A model generated the notes under the pieces. The model was not told the origin of the DNA. It searched no databases and saw only the letters and a program-made list of their open reading frames with translations. A program made the translations under genes and the position numbers. Below, piece after piece: positions 61,465 to 64,000 of a stretch of 64,000 nucleotides of DNA; position 1 is the first letter of the stretch, and each line of letters starts with the position of its first letter. The stretch comes from Desulfuromonadales bacterium (GTDB lineage Bacteria > Desulfobacterota > Desulfuromonadia > Desulfuromonadales > BM103), in the NCBI GenBank assembly GCA_014860225.1, contig JACZKE010000023.1, forward strand, positions 48,787-112,786, written 5' to 3'.

Positions 61465-62469
61465 TCAGCGGCCAAGCTGGTAGCGCCGCACCGCGCGAGT
61501 GTGATCATTCAGATTCGTACTGAACACATGGGTGCCGTCGCCTCTCGACACAAAATACAGATCCTTGCTTACTGCCGGATTCGCCGCCGCTTGCAGCGCA
61601 AAGCGTCCCGGGCTGGCAATCGGACCGGGCGGCAGCCCCCTTGTCCTATAGGTGTTGTAAGGGGTCGGCGTCTCCAGATGCTTGCGGGTGAGATTCCCGT
61701 CGAAATCAGCAATTCCGTAAATCACGGTCGGGTCCGCCTGCAAAGGGATGCCGCGTTTCAGGCGATTGTGGAATACGGCTGAAATCAAGGGCATTTCCAT
61801 GACATTGCCCGCTTCTTTCTGAATGATCGACGCGAGGGTGAGAAACTGATGACGGTTGAGGTTCAGGGCTGCAGCTCTTTCCAGTAATTCCGGGGTTAAT
61901 TGCATGCGCAGTTGAGCCACCATCGCAGTCAGAATTTGGCTTGGTGTCGTTGCTGATGAGTATGTATAGGTTTCCGGAAACAGGTAGCCTTCCAGTGAAG
62001 CTGCGTCGATGTCCAGCTCATTCAAAAAGCGGGCATCGCTGCACAGTGTCAGGAATTCCTCGGCAGAGCCGATACCGGTTTTCTCCAGGCGTGCCGCGAT
62101 CTCCTGCAGATTAAAACCCTCGGGGATGGTTACCTGAAACTTGCGGATATCGCCGGCAATCAGACGCGCGAGAATGTCGTCCGGCTTAGCTGATGTCTCG
62201 AAGAGGTATTCACCGGCGTGGATCTGTCCCGTGGCCTTGTGCCAGCGGGCCAGGAGTGTGAAGAGCCTGGCATCTTTGATGATGCCAAATTGTTCGAGCT
62301 GGCTGGCAACGCGCGAGAAAGAGCTGCCGGATTTAATCTCAACTATCTGTGGTGCTGCCGGTGTGACCGCCGTTGAGATGAAGCTTTGCAGCCAGAGGGC
62401 AATGCACAACAGGAGGATGCCGGTCACGGCAAGGAGCATCAGGGACAGTTTCCTGGCATGCACAGTCAT
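61465..62469 (-). CDS. mltG: Endolytic murein transglycosylase MltG (YceG)
   Basis: 334 residues from the ATG at 62469 (GGAG seven bases upstream); the 20-residue longer reading lacks a site. One N-terminal membrane helix (about 9-28), a LysM-like segment (VEIKSGSSFSRVASQLEQFGII), then the catalytic domain with GYLFPETYTY and catalytic Glu219 in LASIIQKEAGN, and RLKRGIPLQADPTVIYG. It cuts nascent peptidoglycan strands and sets glycan length. Confidence 0.96.
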   Translation of the reverse strand: MTVHARKLSLMLLAVTGILLLCIALWLQSFISTAVTPAAPQIVEIKSGSSFSRVASQLEQFGIIKDARLFTLLARWHKATGQIHAGEYLFETSAKPDDILARLIAGDIRKFQVTIPEGFNLQEIAARLEKTGIGSAEEFLTLCSDARFLNELDIDAASLEGYLFPETYTYSSATTPSQILTAMVAQLRMQLTPELLERAAALNLNRHQFLTLASIIQKEAGNVMEMPLISAVFHNRLKRGIPLQADPTVIYGIADFDGNLTRKHLETPTPYNTYRTRGLPPGPIASPGRFALQAAANPAVSKDLYFVSRGDGTHVFSTNLNDHTRAVRRYQLGR

Positions 62470-62549
62470 TAAAAAACTCCAAACTAATAATCTCTGAAAT
62501 ATCTGACTATTGTTGGGTGCTCTCAGCAAAAGTCAAGATTGGGCCCCTG

Positions 62550-63146
62550 TCAGACCTTGAAGCGATTTTCACTGCCGTCCAGAAGGCGTCGAATGTTGGT
62601 CCGATGACGCCAGATTACCAGCATGGCTATAAAGAGGGTCGCCAAAAAAATTGGCTGCGGGTGGTTCAGCATCAAAATCAACAATGGCGCTGACATGGCC
62701 GCAAGCACCGAACCGAGGGAAATATAACGGCTTGCAGCAACGGTGATTACGAAGACCACCAGGACAACGAGGACTGCTTGCGGCGAGAGGACCAGGAAGA
62801 TGCCAAGGGCAGTGGCGACGCCTTTGCCGCCCCTGAATTTCAGGTAGACCGGATAGCAATGACCAATGATGGCGATGGCGCAGGCAACGCCGAGCTGGGT
62901 CGGCGTTGGTGCCAGCCAGCTCTTGTAAGCCAATAAGGGCAGAAAGCCCTTCATGGTGTCACCGATCAGCGTCAGGATGCCAGCCAGTTTGCCGACCACC
63001 CGGTAGACATTGGTCGCGCCGATATTGCCGCTGCCTTTCTGACGGACATCCTCGCTGCCCATCAGACGCGAAAGGATGACACCGCTGGGGATGGCAGCGA
63101 TCAGGTAAATGATAATCAGAACAAAGATAAAGAGCAGGTCGTCCAT
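62550..63146 (-). CDS. plsY: Glycerol-3-phosphate acyltransferase PlsY
   Basis: 198 residues from the ATG at 63146. Five membrane helices and the three family motifs: IPSGVILSRLMGSEDVRQKGSGNIGATNVYR, KFRGGKGVATALG and MLVIWRHRTNIRRLLDGSENR. It acylates glycerol-3-phosphate from acyl-phosphate in the first step of phospholipid synthesis. Confidence 0.96.
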   Translation of the reverse strand: MDDLLFIFVLIIIYLIAAIPSGVILSRLMGSEDVRQKGSGNIGATNVYRVVGKLAGILTLIGDTMKGFLPLLAYKSWLAPTPTQLGVACAIAIIGHCYPVYLKFRGGKGVATALGIFLVLSPQAVLVVLVVFVITVAASRYISLGSVLAAMSAPLLILMLNHPQPIFLATLFIAMLVIWRHRTNIRRLLDGSENRFKV

Positions 63147-63230
63147 AACGATCTCAAAAAACAAAAGCGTCTACTTTTGACCGCTTTATGTATGGCAGAA
63201 AAATTGGTCGGGAAAACCTGATATAAGCCC

Positions 63231-63273
63231 GCCAAACTCGCGGCTGGCTCATGGATAGTCCGACAGACTCCTA
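63231..63273. repeat. Single-end remnant of repeat C (inverted)
   Basis: About 43 bases match the left end of the complete element at 57910 in reverse orientation, including a 21-base identical stretch around CATGGATAGTCCGACAG (63246-63266). No right end was found. It lies in the 63147-63367 gap upstream of plsY, where no gene was seen. Confidence 0.65.
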
Positions 63274-63367
63274 TCACAACGCAGCGTAAATCACAAGTGC
63301 ATTCCCCTTCCAATGGGGGAGTTAGAAGTGCGCTGCCGGCTGATCCGGGCTTAATGACCAGCCCCTT

Positions 63368-63910
63368 TCATGGGGACATTTTCTCCCAATAATTGTAGAA
63401 GGCGATTTCAGCTAGTGCTTTACGAGGTCTGGCTTGTGGTTCCTGGTCCGGATAGCCCAGAGGCGTGACCCCGACAACCCTTATCCGGTCAGGGATGCCA
63501 AGCGCTTTTTTAAGGCGGGATTCATCGAACCAGCCCATCCAGCAGGTGCCGAGACCGAGGGCATGGGCAGCCAGGCAGAGATGCTCGAAGGCGATGGCAG
63601 CGTCGGCGACATAGTACTCGATGCCGTTTGCTACGTCAGAGTCCGCCGGGTCGGCACAAACCACGATTGCGACTGGTGCCGCAGCGATTGCCTTCCTGCC
63701 GGGGTTGTCTTCGGGGAAGGCTGCGAGGATGGCCGCCTTGCGGCTCTGATCGTCGAGCACCAGGAAGCGCCAGCACTGTAAATTTTTCCACGAAGGTGCC
63801 AGTCGGGCAGCATCCAGAACCTGCATGATCTTGTCAGCTTCGACCGGCCTGTCCTTATACCTGCGGATACTGCGGCGATCCTTGAAAACCTGGAAAATAT
63901 CCAAAGGCAT
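63368..63910 (-). CDS. Nitroreductase-family FMN oxidoreductase
   Basis: 180 residues. FMN-binding pattern: DRRSIRRYKDRPVE at the start, LAPSWKNLQCWRF, and near the end ALGLGTCWMGWFDESRLKKALGIPD followed by VGVTPLGYPD. GAGGAG abuts the ATG at 63910 with no spacing, whereas a TTG two codons later (63904) sits at the ideal six bases and would begin DIFQVFKDRRS as in the family, so TTG may be the true start. Substrate unknown. Confidence 0.9.
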   Translation of the reverse strand: MPLDIFQVFKDRRSIRRYKDRPVEADKIMQVLDAARLAPSWKNLQCWRFLVLDDQSRKAAILAAFPEDNPGRKAIAAAPVAIVVCADPADSDVANGIEYYVADAAIAFEHLCLAAHALGLGTCWMGWFDESRLKKALGIPDRIRVVGVTPLGYPDQEPQARPRKALAEIAFYNYWEKMSP

Positions 63911-63933
63911 CTCCTCACAAGCGGGACAGTTGG

Positions 63934-64000
63934 TTACATGTTGCGACGGTACTGGCCACCGACTTCGTAGAGCGCAGCGCTGATCTGACCCAGTGAAGCG
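63934..64000 (-). CDS. C-terminal end of an unidentified gene (truncated by window)
   Basis: Twenty-one in-frame codons ending in EVGGQYRRNM and TAA, 23 bases upstream of the nitroreductase ATG. Base composition and the close spacing fit a real upstream gene in the same unit. The tail is too short to identify. Confidence 0.45.
   Translation of the reverse strand, partial: ASLGQISAALYEVGGQYRRNM

Noticed and set aside
63202-63220. ATTGGTCGGGAAAACC, a possible further GntR operator near plsY
   Set aside because: The second half-site is too far away and mismatched, and it neighbours a lipid synthesis gene unrelated to lactate use.

Overview
The window looks like a chromosomal segment of an anaerobic, cytochrome-rich delta-proteobacterium of the Desulfuromonadales type (Geobacter/Desulfuromonas/Pelobacter relatives). 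This is inferred from gene content: a multiheme-cytochrome/Fe-S/NrfD quinol oxidoreductase operon resembling Geobacter Cbc complexes, two sets of CcsA/ResC-type cytochrome c assembly genes, a delta-proteobacterial hemA-hemC-cobA/hemD-hemB cluster, sigma-54 regulators and a large lactate-utilisation region. No rRNA, tRNA, CRISPR array, transposase or prophage gene was seen. Coding is dense, with many 1-14 bp gene overlaps.

Layout. 1-767: tail of an NtrC-type sigma-54 activator. 768-6735: a putative sigma-54-driven respiratory operon with two paralogous small membrane proteins around a degenerate receiver protein, a 56-aa membrane protein, a pentaheme cytochrome, a Tat-exported four-cluster Fe-S protein, NrfD, a diheme HAMP protein and an unknown membrane protein. 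6964-8601: ResC- and ResB-like cytochrome c assembly proteins. 8744-12955: a small exported protein, ZIP transporter, an unknown anchored protein, a corrinoid adenosyltransferase and an M16 peptidase. 13058-20169 (minus strand): seven-gene heme/siroheme operon with its own terminator. 20267-25961: thioredoxin and housekeeping genes (darP, dtd, nfo, HAD phosphatase, dapF) plus a tautomerase and a metallo-beta-lactamase-fold hydrolase. 26042-31887: RND efflux operon. 32252-34336: zinc-ribbon protein, rsmE, prmA. 34586-41539: PPDK regulator, OmpR-type two-component system, HtrA protease, NarX/NarL-like two-component system.

41661-57859 is a metabolic island for lactate and ketone-body use. A FadR-type GntR regulator faces a minus-strand operon of TRAP transporter (dctPQM), UspA, and FAD/Fe-S D-lactate/glycolate-type dehydrogenase (glcD, glcF). 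Then come thiolase, fused CoA-transferase and 3-hydroxybutyrate dehydrogenase, a divergent PAS sigma-54 activator, and an L-lactate dehydrogenase set in which LutB and LutA are fused into one 715-residue protein. Nearly identical TTGGT-N3-ACCA(A/G) operators lie before the GntR gene, dctP and lutC, suggesting one lactate regulon. The ketone-body operon instead has a plausible -24/-12 promoter and inverted repeats facing the sigma-54 activator.

58150-64000: an ATP-grasp protein, DUF948 and YtxH envelope proteins, an AI-2E-type permease, mltG, plsY, a nitroreductase and the tail of an unidentified gene. At least four families of short palindromic, MITE-like intergenic repeats occur; one is present in three states (complete, internally deleted, one end only) and another supplies the stop codon of the M16 peptidase.
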